A stretch of DNA of 64,000 bases from Amphritea atlantica (GTDB lineage: Bacteria; Pseudomonadota; Gammaproteobacteria; Pseudomonadales; Balneatricaceae): positions 99,012 to 163,011 of the forward strand of contig NZ_FOGB01000009.1 of assembly GCF_900111095.1 (NCBI RefSeq), read 5' to 3'. A program made the translations under genes and the position numbers. The notes beneath the pieces are model-generated. The model saw nothing but the letters and a program-made list of their open reading frames with translations, searched no databases and was not told where the DNA came from. Shown one piece after another: positions 1 to 8,756 of the stretch (positions are counted from its first letter, which is position 1; the number at the start of each line of letters is the position of its first letter).

Positions 1-483
1 ACCCTCCTGCCCTTATTAAGAGCTGAGCCCGACGCCTGATCTCAAATTTCAGACAAAAAAAGACCAACCTTCCGGCTAGTCTTGTTTTCCGTTGTAGTAG
101 CGGGGCCAGATCTAAACCGACGACCTTCCTGCCCTTATTAAGAGCCGAGCCCGACGCCTGATCTCAGATTTCAGACAAAAAAAAGGCCAACCTTTCGGCT
201 AGTCTTGTTTTCCGTTGTGGTAGCGGGGGCCAGATCTAAACCGACGACCTTCCCGAGCGCTTATTAAGAGCCGAGCCCGACCCTTTCTATGCTAGCTTAA
301 AACCACCGAATTTCAGACGAAAAAAAAGCCAATCTTTCGATTAGCTTATCTTTCCGTTGTGGTAGCGGGGCCAGACCTGAACCGACGACCTTCCCGAGCG
401 CTTATAAAGAGCCGAGCCGACGCCTAATCTCAAATTTCAGACGAAAAAAAAGCCAATCTTTCGATTAGCTTATCTTTCCGTTG
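1..483 (-). repeat. Tandem array of degenerate initiator-tRNA 3' parts with terminators
   Basis: Downstream of the intact tRNA-fMet gene lie three further copies of its 3' part, beginning at 360, 218 and 95, plus the start of a fourth at 1-35 that runs off the window. Spacing is 124, 142 and 123 bases. Each copy keeps the acceptor/T-arm end and, further in, the 5' side of the anticodon arm, but the anticodon loop region is replaced by unrelated bases, so none can be a working tRNA. Each is followed on the minus strand by a hairpin and a T-run (hairpins at 327-346, about 187-206 and 62-81). The hairpins differ in sequence but mostly keep pairing and a GAAA or GGAA loop. Confidence 0.85.
444..470 (-). 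terminator. Intrinsic terminator of the tRNA-fMet gene
   Basis: Read on the minus strand this is an 8-bp stem (AGCTAATC / GATTGGCT, one G-U pair) closed by a GAAA tetraloop and followed by a run of eight T. It starts 14 bases past the CCA end of the tRNA. The same type of hairpin is repeated in each downstream unit of the array. Confidence 0.85.
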
Positions 484-560
<77 letters not shown>

Positions 561-574
561 TCAACGTGGCAGGC

Positions 575-603
575 ATATTACTGTTACAATTCAACAAAAG
601 CAA
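575..603 (-). promoter_or_regulatory. Promoter of the tRNA-fMet gene
   Basis: On the minus strand a -35 TTGCTT (598-603) and a -10 TAATAT (575-580) are separated by exactly 17 bases, with about 14 bases from the -10 to the tRNA 5' end. The bases after the -10 (GCCTGCC) are G+C-rich, as in stringently controlled stable-RNA promoters. This is a pattern match only. Confidence 0.65.
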
Positions 604-688
604 TGAAAATAAATAATCTTTTCAATTAATTACTCAATCTGATCTGATATAACTAAACTACCAGAAGGCGTTCTGAACGGAGTTGTGT

Positions 689-1303
689 ATGTCACTGATT
701 TACGTAATGGATCCCATGTGCAGCTGGTGTTATGCCTTTCAGCCGCACCTCAGGGATATGATTAGCCGGTTGCGCCCTGGGATCCGGATATTTTGCTATA
801 TGGGGGGACTCGCACCGGATAACGATAAACCGATGGCAGACGAGATGCAGCAGGCAATTGCACAAACCTGGCATGAGATAGAACAACGCACCGGAACCCC
901 TTTTAACCATGAGTTCTGGAAACAGTGTCAGCCACGCAGGTCGACTTACCCAGCCTGCCGTGCGGTAATCAGTGCGGATCTGATCAGCAGCGGCAGCGGT
1001 ATGCTGATGGCCGAAGCCATTCAGACCGCCTATTATCAGGAAGCCCGCAACCCTTCCGACCTTTCTGTGCTGACCGATCTGGCCGAAGAGATCGGTTTAA
1101 ACCGTAAACGTTTCTCCAGCCAGATGTATAGCGAAAAAACCGCACAGACCCTGTTTGAAGACCTGGACTTTTGTCTGCAACACGGCATTCAGGGATTTCC
1201 GTTTCTAGGGCTGGAAACTAAGAAAGGCATTCAGGTGATCTGCGCTGGTTACTGCAGCCGGGACCAGCTATTGCAGCGTTGCGCCAGCCTGGAACTGATC
1301 TAA
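689..1303 (+). CDS. DsbA-family thiol-disulfide oxidoreductase
   Basis: A 204-residue protein of the DsbA-like thioredoxin-fold family (COG3531 type). The redox motif Cys-Ser-Trp-Cys sits at about residues 11-14, right after a first beta strand, and a cis-Pro region (QGFPFL) lies near residue 170. There is no signal peptide, so it probably acts in the cytoplasm, unlike periplasmic DsbA. I chose the ATG at 689 because GGAG lies 6 bases upstream; a TTG two codons earlier is less likely. It is a single-gene unit ending in a terminator shared with the convergent next gene. Substrate unknown. Confidence 0.85.
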   Translation: MSLIYVMDPMCSWCYAFQPHLRDMISRLRPGIRIFCYMGGLAPDNDKPMADEMQQAIAQTWHEIEQRTGTPFNHEFWKQCQPRRSTYPACRAVISADLISSGSGMLMAEAIQTAYYQEARNPSDLSVLTDLAEEIGLNRKRFSSQMYSEKTAQTLFEDLDFCLQHGIQGFPFLGLETKKGIQVICAGYCSRDQLLQRCASLELI

Positions 1304-1324
1304 GCAGTTCATTTTCCGGGCATA

Positions 1325-1352
1325 AAAAACGGGAGACAAGGCTCCCGTTTTT
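1325..1352. terminator. Bidirectional terminator between convergent genes
   Basis: An ACGGGAG/CTCCCGT hairpin with a 6-base loop, flanked by an A-run on the left and a T-run on the right, so it can end transcription from both sides. Confidence 0.85.
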
Positions 1353-1366
1353 CAATCAGGGACCAA

Positions 1367-1774
1367 CTAGGAACGGGCCACAGACACATCTTCTGCCTGT
1401 AATCCTTTATCACTCTCTTTCACAGTGAAGCGAACACTTTGCCCCTCGGTTAGTGAACGATGCCCCCGGCCACGGATATTGCGAAAATGAACAAACACAT
1501 CGTCGCCATTTTCACGGGTAATAAAGCCAAACCCCTTTGACACATTAAACCACTTTACCGTACCTAACTCACGGTCATCATTCTCATCGGTTTCCTCTTC
1601 GCTGGCAGATCCCAAGCCGGCAATAACACAGCTAACCAATACAACCACAAACACAACACCAATATCAAAAAACGGCAACCCGCCCTCGCCCGGCAATGCA
1701 CCCTGCAAAAACAGAATGACTGCGGTAGCCAGTGCGCTGACAACTACACTACGTATAAGTTGATTAACACTCAT
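1367..1774 (-). CDS. Membrane-anchored cold-shock-domain protein
   Basis: 135 residues. The N-terminal half holds two hydrophobic segments (about 8-26 and 34-54) separated by a short Gly/Pro-rich loop, followed by an acidic linker. The C-terminal part (about 70-135) is a complete cold-shock domain with RNP1 (KGFGFI) and RNP2 (DVFVHF) and the starting GTVKWFN strand. CspA-type proteins are normally about 70 residues and soluble; here the nucleic-acid-binding domain would be tethered to the inner membrane on the cytoplasmic side. It is a single gene. Whether it binds RNA or DNA, and whether it responds to cold, cannot be seen. Confidence 0.85.
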   Translation of the reverse strand: MSVNQLIRSVVVSALATAVILFLQGALPGEGGLPFFDIGVVFVVVLVSCVIAGLGSASEEETDENDDRELGTVKWFNVSKGFGFITRENGDDVFVHFRNIRGRGHRSLTEGQSVRFTVKESDKGLQAEDVSVARS

Positions 1775-1978
1775 ATAGATCTCTTATAATTAATTAAAGT
1801 TATTGAATAAAAAACAGGGCTCATAGAAAAAAGAACCCAGACCACTCTATATACCGACTTTTATGCTTTTTTTCAATCGCTTAGCCGTTCAAACACTGAT
1901 ACAGCTCCGTAATAGGGTATAATTGCGACCAATTAACAACTTAAATGCTAAAACACAGTGAAGGGTACAAAAGGGTCT

Positions 1979-2188
1979 ATGAAGCAACAACCGCTACTCG
2001 AGGATCTGGAATCACGGATCGCATTTCAGGAAGACGCGCTGGATAAAATGAGCGCAGAGATGGCAAAGCAGGGTGCCGAAATTGCCCGACTGACTCAGAT
2101 CATTAAGATTCTTCATCAGCAGGTTAAGCAGATAGCACCTGACCAGATCAGCACCGCAGAAGATGATGTTCCACCACCGCACTACTGA
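1979..2188 (+). CDS. slyX: SlyX family protein
   Basis: 69 residues, a predicted coiled coil with heptads of Leu/Ile over about residues 5-50 and the family's C-terminal Pro-Pro-His-Tyr ending. SlyX homologues are widespread in proteobacteria; the function is not established. I prefer the ATG at 1979 (purine-rich AAGGG just upstream) to an in-frame GTG at 1958, because family members start right before the ExLESRIAFQE-type segment. It is convergent with rsmJ, and its terminator overlaps the end of that gene. Confidence 0.88.
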   Translation: MKQQPLLEDLESRIAFQEDALDKMSAEMAKQGAEIARLTQIIKILHQQVKQIAPDQISTAEDDVPPPHY

Positions 2189-2205
2189 TCGTCCAGCACC
2201 AGAGG

Positions 2206-2226
2206 GCCTGCTTATAGCAGGCTTTT
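2206..2226 (+). terminator. Terminator of slyX, overlapping the rsmJ stop
   Basis: GCCTGC, loop TTATA, GCAGGC, then TTTT. The hairpin lies 18 bases past the slyX stop and its loop overlaps the stop codon of the convergent rsmJ gene (2212-2214). Confidence 0.75.
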
Positions 2227-3018
2227 CAGCGTGTAGATATCGTAACGACTGGATTTACCATTGAGCTGATAGCTGGGCGCATGCCCTTCGATGGCCGGTG
2301 CTTTGCGGGGCCGCTTGACCACCACACGGTATTCAGCCAGCTGCAGGGCGGCCTCAAGCAAAGCCGCAGAGTCCTGATCATCCCCTACCACATCACGAAA
2401 CACGCGCATCTCTTTTTTCACCAGCGCTGACTTATCGGTATGCGGAAACATTGGATCAACATAGATCACCTGGGGCCTCTGATCAGAGGTTTGCTGCTCT
2501 GCCAGCCAGTTGATACTGTCAGCATTAACCAGCGTCATCCGGGCGGCAATATCGGCCACTTCCGGATCCGCCTGAGCCTGTTGCAATCCACTTTCCAGCA
2601 ACGCATGAATAATTGGAGAGCGTTCCACCATCTGCACATCACAGCCTAACGTCGCCAGAACGAAGCTATCCCGTCCCAGACCGGCGGTAACATCGGCTAT
2701 CTGCGGCCGCACCGAACCTTTAATACCGACCGCTTTAGCGATCATCTGCCCTTTGCCTCCACCAAACTTACGCCGGTGAGCCACAGCACCCGAGACGAAA
2801 TCCGCCAGCACCGGCCCCGGCGCTTTACGGCCAGTCTGCTGCAAACGCCGACTGCCGGATTCACAGATCAGCAACTGAGCGTACTGTTCGTCTCGCAGGT
2901 CATACTGTTCCAGTAAGGGCAGACCTAAACGAACGGACAGCTGCAGCGCATCCTGCCTACCCGCCTCATCGGCAAAACAGACAGCAATCTCAGTGGCAAG
3001 GGTGGTTTGCTGTATCAA
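2212..3018 (-). CDS. rsmJ: 16S rRNA (guanine-1516-N2)-methyltransferase
   Basis: 268 residues, matching RsmJ (YhiQ), which makes m2G1516 in the 30S subunit. The class I SAM-binding region is visible ([10 protein letters not shown] at about 105-115, acidic residue in QMVERS) and the catalytic region reads YVDPMFPH, the N-methyltransferase D/NPPY-like site of this family. The start is a TTG at 3018 with AAGGA a few bases upstream. It is the last gene of the minus-strand run mpl-ubiX-tsaB-uppP-rsmJ, 44 bases after uppP. Confidence 0.93.
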   Translation of the reverse strand: MIQQTTLATEIAVCFADEAGRQDALQLSVRLGLPLLEQYDLRDEQYAQLLICESGSRRLQQTGRKAPGPVLADFVSGAVAHRRKFGGGKGQMIAKAVGIKGSVRPQIADVTAGLGRDSFVLATLGCDVQMVERSPIIHALLESGLQQAQADPEVADIAARMTLVNADSINWLAEQQTSDQRPQVIYVDPMFPHTDKSALVKKEMRVFRDVVGDDQDSAALLEAALQLAEYRVVVKRPRKAPAIEGHAPSYQLNGKSSRYDIYTLKSLL

Positions 3019-3062
3019 GATAGTTCCTTCGCGGCTGCGCTAATCTAGTCAGACAATTCTAG

Positions 3063-3866
3063 TCAGATAATAAAATACACGCCGAGCAGAACAAATCCCA
3101 ACAGCATGCGGTAGATAACAAACGGCAACATACCGACTTTGTCCAGCCATTTCAGAAACAGGTGGATACAGGCATACGCGCTGATTGCGGCCAGTACCGT
3201 ACCGCTTAAAACCATAGTCCACTCGTCCGCCGTACCGGTCTTCATCAGTTCCAGGCCTTTGAGCAAGCCAGCGCCGAGGATCACCGGAATCGACAACAGA
3301 AAGGAGAAGCGGGCTGCTGACTGACGATTAAGTCCCAGCATCAAACCTGCCGTAATGGTAATACCTGAACGGGAGGTACCAGGAATCAGGGCAACCGCCT
3401 GCGCCAGACCGATGATAATGACATCTTTCAGGGTGATTTTTTCCAGTGGCCGTACTTCGGTACGACTGAAGTCAGCCCACCACAGCAACGCACCAAACAC
3501 CAGCGTGGCCCCGGCGATCACCAGAATACTGCGGCCATAGTGATCAACAGCAGACTCAAAGATAAACCCCGCGACAACCGCCGGCAACGTCGCCCAGATA
3601 ACATACCAGGCCAGCCGGGAATCCGTACTGCTGCCGCGGCCAACCAGACTGCTGGTCCAGGCAACAATCATTCGCCAGATATCCTGACGGAAATAGATCA
3701 TCACCGCCGTCAGCGAACCGATATGCACACCAACATCAAAAGCCAGCCCCTGATCAACCCAGCCAAACAGCTGCGAAGGCAGTATCAGGTGCGCCGAACT
3801 TGAAATAGGTAAAAACTCAGTAAGGCCCTGCAATAACGCTAAAAAAACTACCTGGAACCAATCCAT
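3063..3866 (-). CDS. uppP: Undecaprenyl-diphosphatase (BacA/UppP)
   Basis: 267 residues with about eight membrane segments. The two family signature loops are present: GLTEFLPISSSAHL near the N-terminus and PGTSRSGITI in the middle, which carry the catalytic Glu, Ser and Arg residues. The enzyme hydrolyses undecaprenyl diphosphate to the monophosphate at the inner membrane, recycling the lipid carrier for peptidoglycan and O-antigen synthesis, and over-expression gives bacitracin resistance. Placement between tsaB and rsmJ and near mpl fits a cell-wall theme. The length is typical. Confidence 0.96.
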   Translation of the reverse strand: MDWFQVVFLALLQGLTEFLPISSSAHLILPSQLFGWVDQGLAFDVGVHIGSLTAVMIYFRQDIWRMIVAWTSSLVGRGSSTDSRLAWYVIWATLPAVVAGFIFESAVDHYGRSILVIAGATLVFGALLWWADFSRTEVRPLEKITLKDVIIIGLAQAVALIPGTSRSGITITAGLMLGLNRQSAARFSFLLSIPVILGAGLLKGLELMKTGTADEWTMVLSGTVLAAISAYACIHLFLKWLDKVGMLPFVIYRMLLGFVLLGVYFII

Positions 3867-3989
3867 GCTGAACTTATCCTCAATTTAATACTTCACATAT
3901 ACAAACTGACATTAGGCGCCACACCTGATGCGATGTTACTGGCTTTCTATGACCAACAGATGTTCAGGCCGGACTCACAGAGATCCGTA

Positions 3990-4691
3990 TCACTGCCCTT
4001 TCTTTTTCTGGTCAGCGACCTTTTTCCAGGACACTTCATCGCGCAGATAAACCGGCTGAGCCTGCTCAGCAGAGACACCCTCGCCCTGGACATAAGCAGC
4101 AACGGCTAACTCACACATCATCCCTGCCGCAGGATAGATATCCAGCTCCGGAGTACAGACTGCCTGCTGCACTGCGGCTGACATGCTATCGAGATAGATC
4201 CAGCCACGCCCGGCGGCAAACCAGTTATCCCCCTCGGGCAGAACAATATTCTCCGGCGAACTGACGATCTCTTTATCCAGCGCCTGGGGCAGGCCATCGC
4301 GCATCTCATAAGCGCAGCAATACAACTCATTCATTCGCGCATCCAGAGTGCTGACAATACGTTCGGCGTTATGTTCCCTTGATGCTTTAAGGGCGATCGC
4401 CGCCAATGTGGACACCGGCAACAACGGCAGGTCAGCCGCGAAGGCAAGCCCCTGGGCAGTGCCGGTAGCAATACGGATACCGGCGAAAGAGCCGGGCCCC
4501 CGTCCAAACGCAATCGCATCCAGCTGCTTAACCTGCAGCCCGGCGGAGGACAACATCTGGTCCACCATCGGTAATAACTGACGGGTATGCTGACGGGGAA
4601 TCACACGAAAATCTTCCTGAATAACACCATCAATCGACAGAGCCACTGAACAGGCATCCGTTGATGTATCCAGGGCAAGAATTTTGGTCAT
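3990..4691 (-). CDS. tsaB: tRNA t6A biosynthesis protein TsaB
   Basis: 233 residues, the ASKHA-fold protein formerly YeaZ. It starts with the typical ILALDTSTDACSVAL segment and carries the FGRGPGSFAGIRI loop at about 65-77. TsaB pairs with TsaD and TsaE to transfer threonylcarbamoyl onto A37 of ANN-decoding tRNAs; it lacks catalytic activity itself and acts as a scaffold. Length is normal for the family. The gene lies between ubiX and uppP, 123 bases before uppP. Confidence 0.95.
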   Translation of the reverse strand: MTKILALDTSTDACSVALSIDGVIQEDFRVIPRQHTRQLLPMVDQMLSSAGLQVKQLDAIAFGRGPGSFAGIRIATGTAQGLAFAADLPLLPVSTLAAIALKASREHNAERIVSTLDARMNELYCCAYEMRDGLPQALDKEIVSSPENIVLPEGDNWFAAGRGWIYLDSMSAAVQQAVCTPELDIYPAAGMMCELAVAAYVQGEGVSAEQAQPVYLRDEVSWKKVADQKKKGQ

Positions 4692-4767
4692 CTGTAGTAT
4701 CCGCTATCTATAAAAAAGCAGGTTCAGCTGTGAACCTTGGAAAAGCGCTGCATTTTAAGCGCTATGA

Positions 4768-5406
4768 TCAGCAAAGGCTATCCTCACCCCAGCGCGGCAA
4801 CAGGTTTTGTTCGATCTGTAACTGATTCAGAATCCGTGCCACCACAAAGTCGATCATATCCTCAATGGTTTGGGGACGATTATAAAACCCGGGACTGGCG
4901 GGGATCACCACGCATCCCATCCGTGTGAGCTTCAGCATATGCTCCAGATGGATCTCAGAATAAGGGGCTTCGCGGGGCACCAGAATCAACTGACGCCGCT
5001 CTTTCAGGGCGACATCCGCAGCCCTCTCAATCAGGTTATTACTGGCGCCCGTGGCGATGGCAGACAATGCGCCGGTTGAACAGGGACACACCACCATCTT
5101 TCCCGGCGCACCGGAACCGGAGGCCACCGGGGCCATCCACTGCTCCCGGCCGAACACCCGAATCTGCCCAACCGTCGCGGAAAAGCGCTGAGTCAGCCAG
5201 ACCTCCTGCTCTTTTGCAGAACCCGGCAGTGCTTCATCGGTTTCCGTAGCGATCACCACCTGCGCGGCTTTGGAGATCATTACCAGCACCTGACAGCGGG
5301 CAGCCACCAGACATTCCAGCAGACGCAAACCATACTGCGCACCCGAGGCTCCGGTGATCGCCAGTGTAATTCTCTCTTTATAGGAATCTGTCACCTTCAA
5401 CCCCAC
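4768..5406 (-). CDS. ubiX: Flavin prenyltransferase UbiX
   Basis: 212 residues. The fold starts with ITLAITGASGAQYGLRLLE (flavin phosphate-binding), and the family motifs VVCPCSTGALSAIATG and LVPREAPYSEIHL are complete. UbiX prenylates FMN to make the cofactor of UbiD decarboxylases, needed for ubiquinone synthesis. The GTG start at 5406 overlaps the end of mpl by 10 bases; another GTG at 5394, preceded by GGGG, would shorten the N-terminus by four residues and is about as likely. It is translationally coupled to mpl. Confidence 0.94.
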   Translation of the reverse strand: MGLKVTDSYKERITLAITGASGAQYGLRLLECLVAARCQVLVMISKAAQVVIATETDEALPGSAKEQEVWLTQRFSATVGQIRVFGREQWMAPVASGSGAPGKMVVCPCSTGALSAIATGASNNLIERAADVALKERRQLILVPREAPYSEIHLEHMLKLTRMGCVVIPASPGFYNRPQTIEDMIDFVVARILNQLQIEQNLLPRWGEDSLC

Positions 5407-6782
5407 TTCTGTTGCAACGCCTTAACCAGGCGGGTGTGAATACCATCAAAACCACCATTACTCATAATCACAATATGGCTTCCAGGTTGAGCACTGGCAA
5501 CCAGCTCGTCGATAATGTCGTCCGTTTTCCGTGCCAGCACGGCCGGATTAACACAACTATCCACCACATCCTGCAGTGACCAGTCGAGCCCGGCAGGCTG
5601 ATACCAGAACACTCTATCCGCCAGCCCTGCTGATTGTGCCAGTTGTTGTCGATGTATCCCCATCCGCATGGTATTGGAACGCGGTTCAATCACGGCAATG
5701 ACGGGGGCATCCCCCACCTGCGCACGCACTCCCTGCAGAGTGGTCTCGATCGCGGTGGGGTGATGGGCAAAATCATCATAAACCCGGATCCCGGCTACTT
5801 CGCCGATCAGCTCCATACGCCGTTTTACACCGCCAAAGTTACACAACCCCTCAATGGCATGCGCGACCTGCACACCCACATGACGCGCCGCCACCAGCGC
5901 CATCAAACCATTATTAACCGAGTGCAGGCCGGTCATATTCCAGCGTACAATTCCCACCTCTTCACCCCGATGCAGTACTGCAAATTCGGAACCATCAGCT
6001 TTAATCAGCCGCGCCTGCCACTCAGCGTCACTATTCAACAGCGCTTCATCGCTGACCGATGTTTTTACCACCGGTGTCCAACACCCCTGTGCGATCACCT
6101 GCTCCAGTGATTCAACGCCCGCAGGCATAATCACCTGACCGTTAGCCGGCACAATTCTGACCACATGATGGAACTGCCGCTGAATCGCAGCCAGATCATC
6201 GAATATATCGCCGTGGTCGAACTCCAGATTATTCAGAATCAGGGTGCGGGGGTGGTAATGGACAAACTTAGAGCGCTTATCGAAGAAGGCGGTATCATAC
6301 TCATCCGCTTCGATAACGAAAAAGGGGCTCTCCCCCACCCGGGCAGAACGGTCGAAATTTTTCGGCACCCCGCCAATAAGAAACCCAGGCGCCATGCCGG
6401 CATGTTGCAGCAGCCAGGCCAGCATCGTTGCCGTGGTAGTTTTTCCGTGGGTACCGGCCACCGCCAATACCCATTTATCCCGCAACAGATTATCCGACAA
6501 CCACTGCGGTCCCGAGGTGTAGGGCAGCCCACGCTCCAGCATAAATTCAACACAGGGGTTTCCCCGGGTCATAGCATTGCCAACGATAATCATATCCGGG
6601 GCCGGGTCAAGCTGCGCCGGATCGTACCCCTCGATCAGACTGATCCCCTGCTGTTCCAGCTGAGTACTCATCGGCGGATAAACATTGGCATCTGAGCCGC
6701 TGACCTGGTGTCCCAGCTCTTTCGCCAAGACCGCAAGGCTGCCCATAAAAGTGCCACAGATTCCCAGTATATGAACGTGCAC
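5397..6782 (-). CDS. mpl: UDP-MurNAc:L-alanyl-gamma-D-glutamyl-meso-DAP ligase
   Basis: 461 residues, a Mur-ligase family member. The N-terminal Rossmann region begins HILGICGTFMGSLA, the ATP-binding loop reads VAGTHGKTTTATML, and EADEYDTAFFDKRSKFVHY is the Mpl-specific central motif. Mpl attaches the recycled murein tripeptide directly to UDP-MurNAc, by-passing MurC, D and E. The start is a GTG at 6782 with GGAG about 10 bases upstream. It is the first gene of the minus-strand run and is divergent from fbp. Confidence 0.95.
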   Translation of the reverse strand: MHVHILGICGTFMGSLAVLAKELGHQVSGSDANVYPPMSTQLEQQGISLIEGYDPAQLDPAPDMIIVGNAMTRGNPCVEFMLERGLPYTSGPQWLSDNLLRDKWVLAVAGTHGKTTTATMLAWLLQHAGMAPGFLIGGVPKNFDRSARVGESPFFVIEADEYDTAFFDKRSKFVHYHPRTLILNNLEFDHGDIFDDLAAIQRQFHHVVRIVPANGQVIMPAGVESLEQVIAQGCWTPVVKTSVSDEALLNSDAEWQARLIKADGSEFAVLHRGEEVGIVRWNMTGLHSVNNGLMALVAARHVGVQVAHAIEGLCNFGGVKRRMELIGEVAGIRVYDDFAHHPTAIETTLQGVRAQVGDAPVIAVIEPRSNTMRMGIHRQQLAQSAGLADRVFWYQPAGLDWSLQDVVDSCVNPAVLARKTDDIIDELVASAQPGSHIVIMSNGGFDGIHTRLVKALQQKWG

Positions 6783-7056
6783 GGATAAGTTCTCCAGATC
6801 AGCTTCTATCGCAAAAATATCGCCCTATGATAACAGTTAAGCCGACTCCGTTTAGCCCTTTTTCAGCCATTAACATCATCACAAAAAAGCTGAACATATA
6901 AACGAAACCCAACGCTTGCTGCCAGAGGATTAAAATCAATCGACGCTATTGCCGTTTTTTTGAGTTAATTATCGATGTTACGGTGTAATTACCCCGTTAA
7001 TCAGCGTAAAATTATGACAATTTTTTAACTCCTGAACCCATAGGTTTTTTGGCCAC
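6783..7056. promoter_or_regulatory. Divergent mpl/fbp control region with palindrome
   Basis: 274 bases with no gene. At 6980-6997 there is an 18-base near-perfect palindrome (ACGGTGTAATTACCCCGT; only one mismatched position pair) about 60 bases upstream of the fbp start. It could be an operator; no known consensus was recognised. The remainder is AT-rich and presumably carries both promoters, which I cannot pin down. Confidence 0.45.
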
Positions 7057-8028
7057 ATGCGACTGCTAAACCAGTACCTCAAGCACCACGACACTCCCGA
7101 TGATCTTATTGACCTGATTGACAGTCTGATGCTGTCCTGCAAAGAGATCGCAATTAAACTGCGCGAAGGTGCTCTGGCGGGTGTATTAGGCACCTCTGAA
7201 GGCATTAATGTTCAGGGGGAAACCCAAAAGAAACTCGATATCATCTCCAACGATATTCTGAAAGCGGTACTGCTGGATAACCCCACGGTTGCGGGTCTGG
7301 CCTCAGAAGAGGAGGACCACCCGGTCGCCGGCAACCCCGAAGGTAAATATCTGGTCACCTTCGATCCACTGGATGGCTCATCCAATATCGATGTTAACGT
7401 CTCTGTCGGCACTATCTTTTCCATTCTGGAAAAGCCTGAAGGGCTGGATGGCGGCACTGATGCAGCCTTTATGCAGTGTGGCCGTAAGCAGATAGCATCC
7501 GGTTATGTTCTGTACGGCCCCTGTGCGGTTCTGGTGCTGACTACCGGTAACGGCGTACATATGTTTACCCTGAGTCATGGTGGCGACTTCATTCTTACCG
7601 AAGAGAATGTGAAAATTCCTGAATATACTCAGGAGTTTGGTATCAATATGTCCAACCAGCGCTTCTGGGAACCCGAGATGCAATCCTATGTAGCAGATCT
7701 GTTACAGGGCGAAGAGGGACCGCTGGGTAAGCGCTACAATATGCGCTGGGTTGCCTCCATGGTGGCCGAAGTACACCGCATTCTCACCCGTGGTGGTATT
7801 TTCATGTACCCATGGGATAGCCGGGATCCGGCCAAGCCCGGCAAACTGCGGCTGATGTATGAAGGCAATCCGATGAGTTTTCTGGTTGAACAGGCAGGCG
7901 GTCTGAGCACCACCTGTTACGGCCACATCATGGACGTGGAACCCGAAAAGATCCACCAGCGGGTCTCTGTCGGTCTGGGTTCTAAAGCAGAAGTAGAAAC
8001 CATGATGAAATATCACGCTAAGGACTAA
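7057..8028 (+). CDS. fbp: Fructose-1,6-bisphosphatase class I
   Basis: 323 residues. Metal- and phosphate-binding motifs of class I FBPase are present: SEEED (about residues 86-90), [20 protein letters not shown] (about 107-126) and the C-terminal [16 protein letters not shown] with the Glu ligand. The enzyme converts fructose 1,6-bisphosphate to fructose 6-phosphate in gluconeogenesis. It is a single gene followed by ppa; an FBPase next to pyrophosphatase and a PEP carboxylase elsewhere in the window fits growth on organic acids or amino acids. Confidence 0.96.
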   Translation: MRLLNQYLKHHDTPDDLIDLIDSLMLSCKEIAIKLREGALAGVLGTSEGINVQGETQKKLDIISNDILKAVLLDNPTVAGLASEEEDHPVAGNPEGKYLVTFDPLDGSSNIDVNVSVGTIFSILEKPEGLDGGTDAAFMQCGRKQIASGYVLYGPCAVLVLTTGNGVHMFTLSHGGDFILTEENVKIPEYTQEFGINMSNQRFWEPEMQSYVADLLQGEEGPLGKRYNMRWVASMVAEVHRILTRGGIFMYPWDSRDPAKPGKLRLMYEGNPMSFLVEQAGGLSTTCYGHIMDVEPEKIHQRVSVGLGSKAEVETMMKYHAKD

Positions 8029-8060
8029 CTGAATCTTCAGTTTATGATCTTTAAGTCGTA

Positions 8061-8090
8061 TTCAAATTTTAACCAAGGGCTGTATATAAT
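8061..8090 (+). promoter_or_regulatory. Promoter of ppa
   Basis: -35-like TTCAAA at 8061-8066, 18-base spacer, perfect -10 TATAAT at 8085-8090, with the ppa start 51 bases further on. Pattern match only. Confidence 0.6.
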
Positions 8091-8140
8091 GCGGCCTTTG
8101 GATTTCAAACAGATTTCACACTTAAACAGGAAGGCGATAC

Positions 8141-8674
8141 ATGAGCTTTGAAAAAGTCCCTGCTGGCAATGATCTGCCAAATGACATCAATGTAATCATC
8201 GAGATTCCAGCGGACAGCGATCCGGTTAAATATGAGATCGACAAAGATTCCGGAGCAATCTTCGTTGACCGTTTCATGGCCGCGCCTATGTTCTACCCTG
8301 CGAACTACGGTTATATCAACAACACTCTGGCCGACGACGGCGATGCTCTGGACGTACTGGTTGTGACTCCATACCCGGTTGTACCGGGTTCTGTTATCCG
8401 CTGCCGTCCGGTTGGCGTACTCAACATGACCGACGAAGCCGGTGAAGATGCCAAGCTGGTTGCTGTTCCCCACGACAAGCTGAGCAAAGCCTATAAAAAC
8501 GTTAATGACGTGACTGATCTGCCAGAACTACTGCTGGCCCGCATCAAGCACTTCTTCGAGAACTACAAAGGTCTGGAAGAGGGCAAGTGGGTTAAAGTGG
8601 AAGGCTGGGAAGGCGCTGAAGCCGCTAAAGCCGCTATCGTTGAAGCTCAGAAAGCTTACGAAGCCGCTAAGTAA
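8141..8674 (+). CDS. ppa: Inorganic pyrophosphatase (family I)
   Basis: 177 residues, soluble family I PPase. Signature [10 protein letters not shown] (metal-binding Asp residues, about 66-75) is intact, as are the [12 protein letters not shown] start and the [13 protein letters not shown] stretch. It hydrolyses pyrophosphate in the cytoplasm, pulling biosynthetic reactions forward. AGGAAGGCG precedes the ATG. It has its own promoter and a strong terminator, so it is monocistronic. Confidence 0.97.
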   Translation: MSFEKVPAGNDLPNDINVIIEIPADSDPVKYEIDKDSGAIFVDRFMAAPMFYPANYGYINNTLADDGDALDVLVVTPYPVVPGSVIRCRPVGVLNMTDEAGEDAKLVAVPHDKLSKAYKNVNDVTDLPELLLARIKHFFENYKGLEEGKWVKVEGWEGAEAAKAAIVEAQKAYEAAK

Positions 8675-8693
8675 TCCGCTGAGAGGCGACATT

Positions 8694-8729
8694 AAAAAAG
8701 GCCGGAGCGTAATACTCCGGCCTTTTTTT
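8694..8729 (+). terminator. Terminator of ppa
   Basis: GGCCGGAG, 7-base loop, CTCCGGCC, with an A-run before and seven T after; because of the A-run it can also serve the convergent DUF808 gene. Confidence 0.9.
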
Positions 8730-8756
8730 GTGGCCATTTAAAACGACCCACAGGGT

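Noticed and set aside
1-483. CRISPR array
   Set aside because: The units are repeated at 123-142 bases with no unique spacers and contain tRNA parts and terminators.
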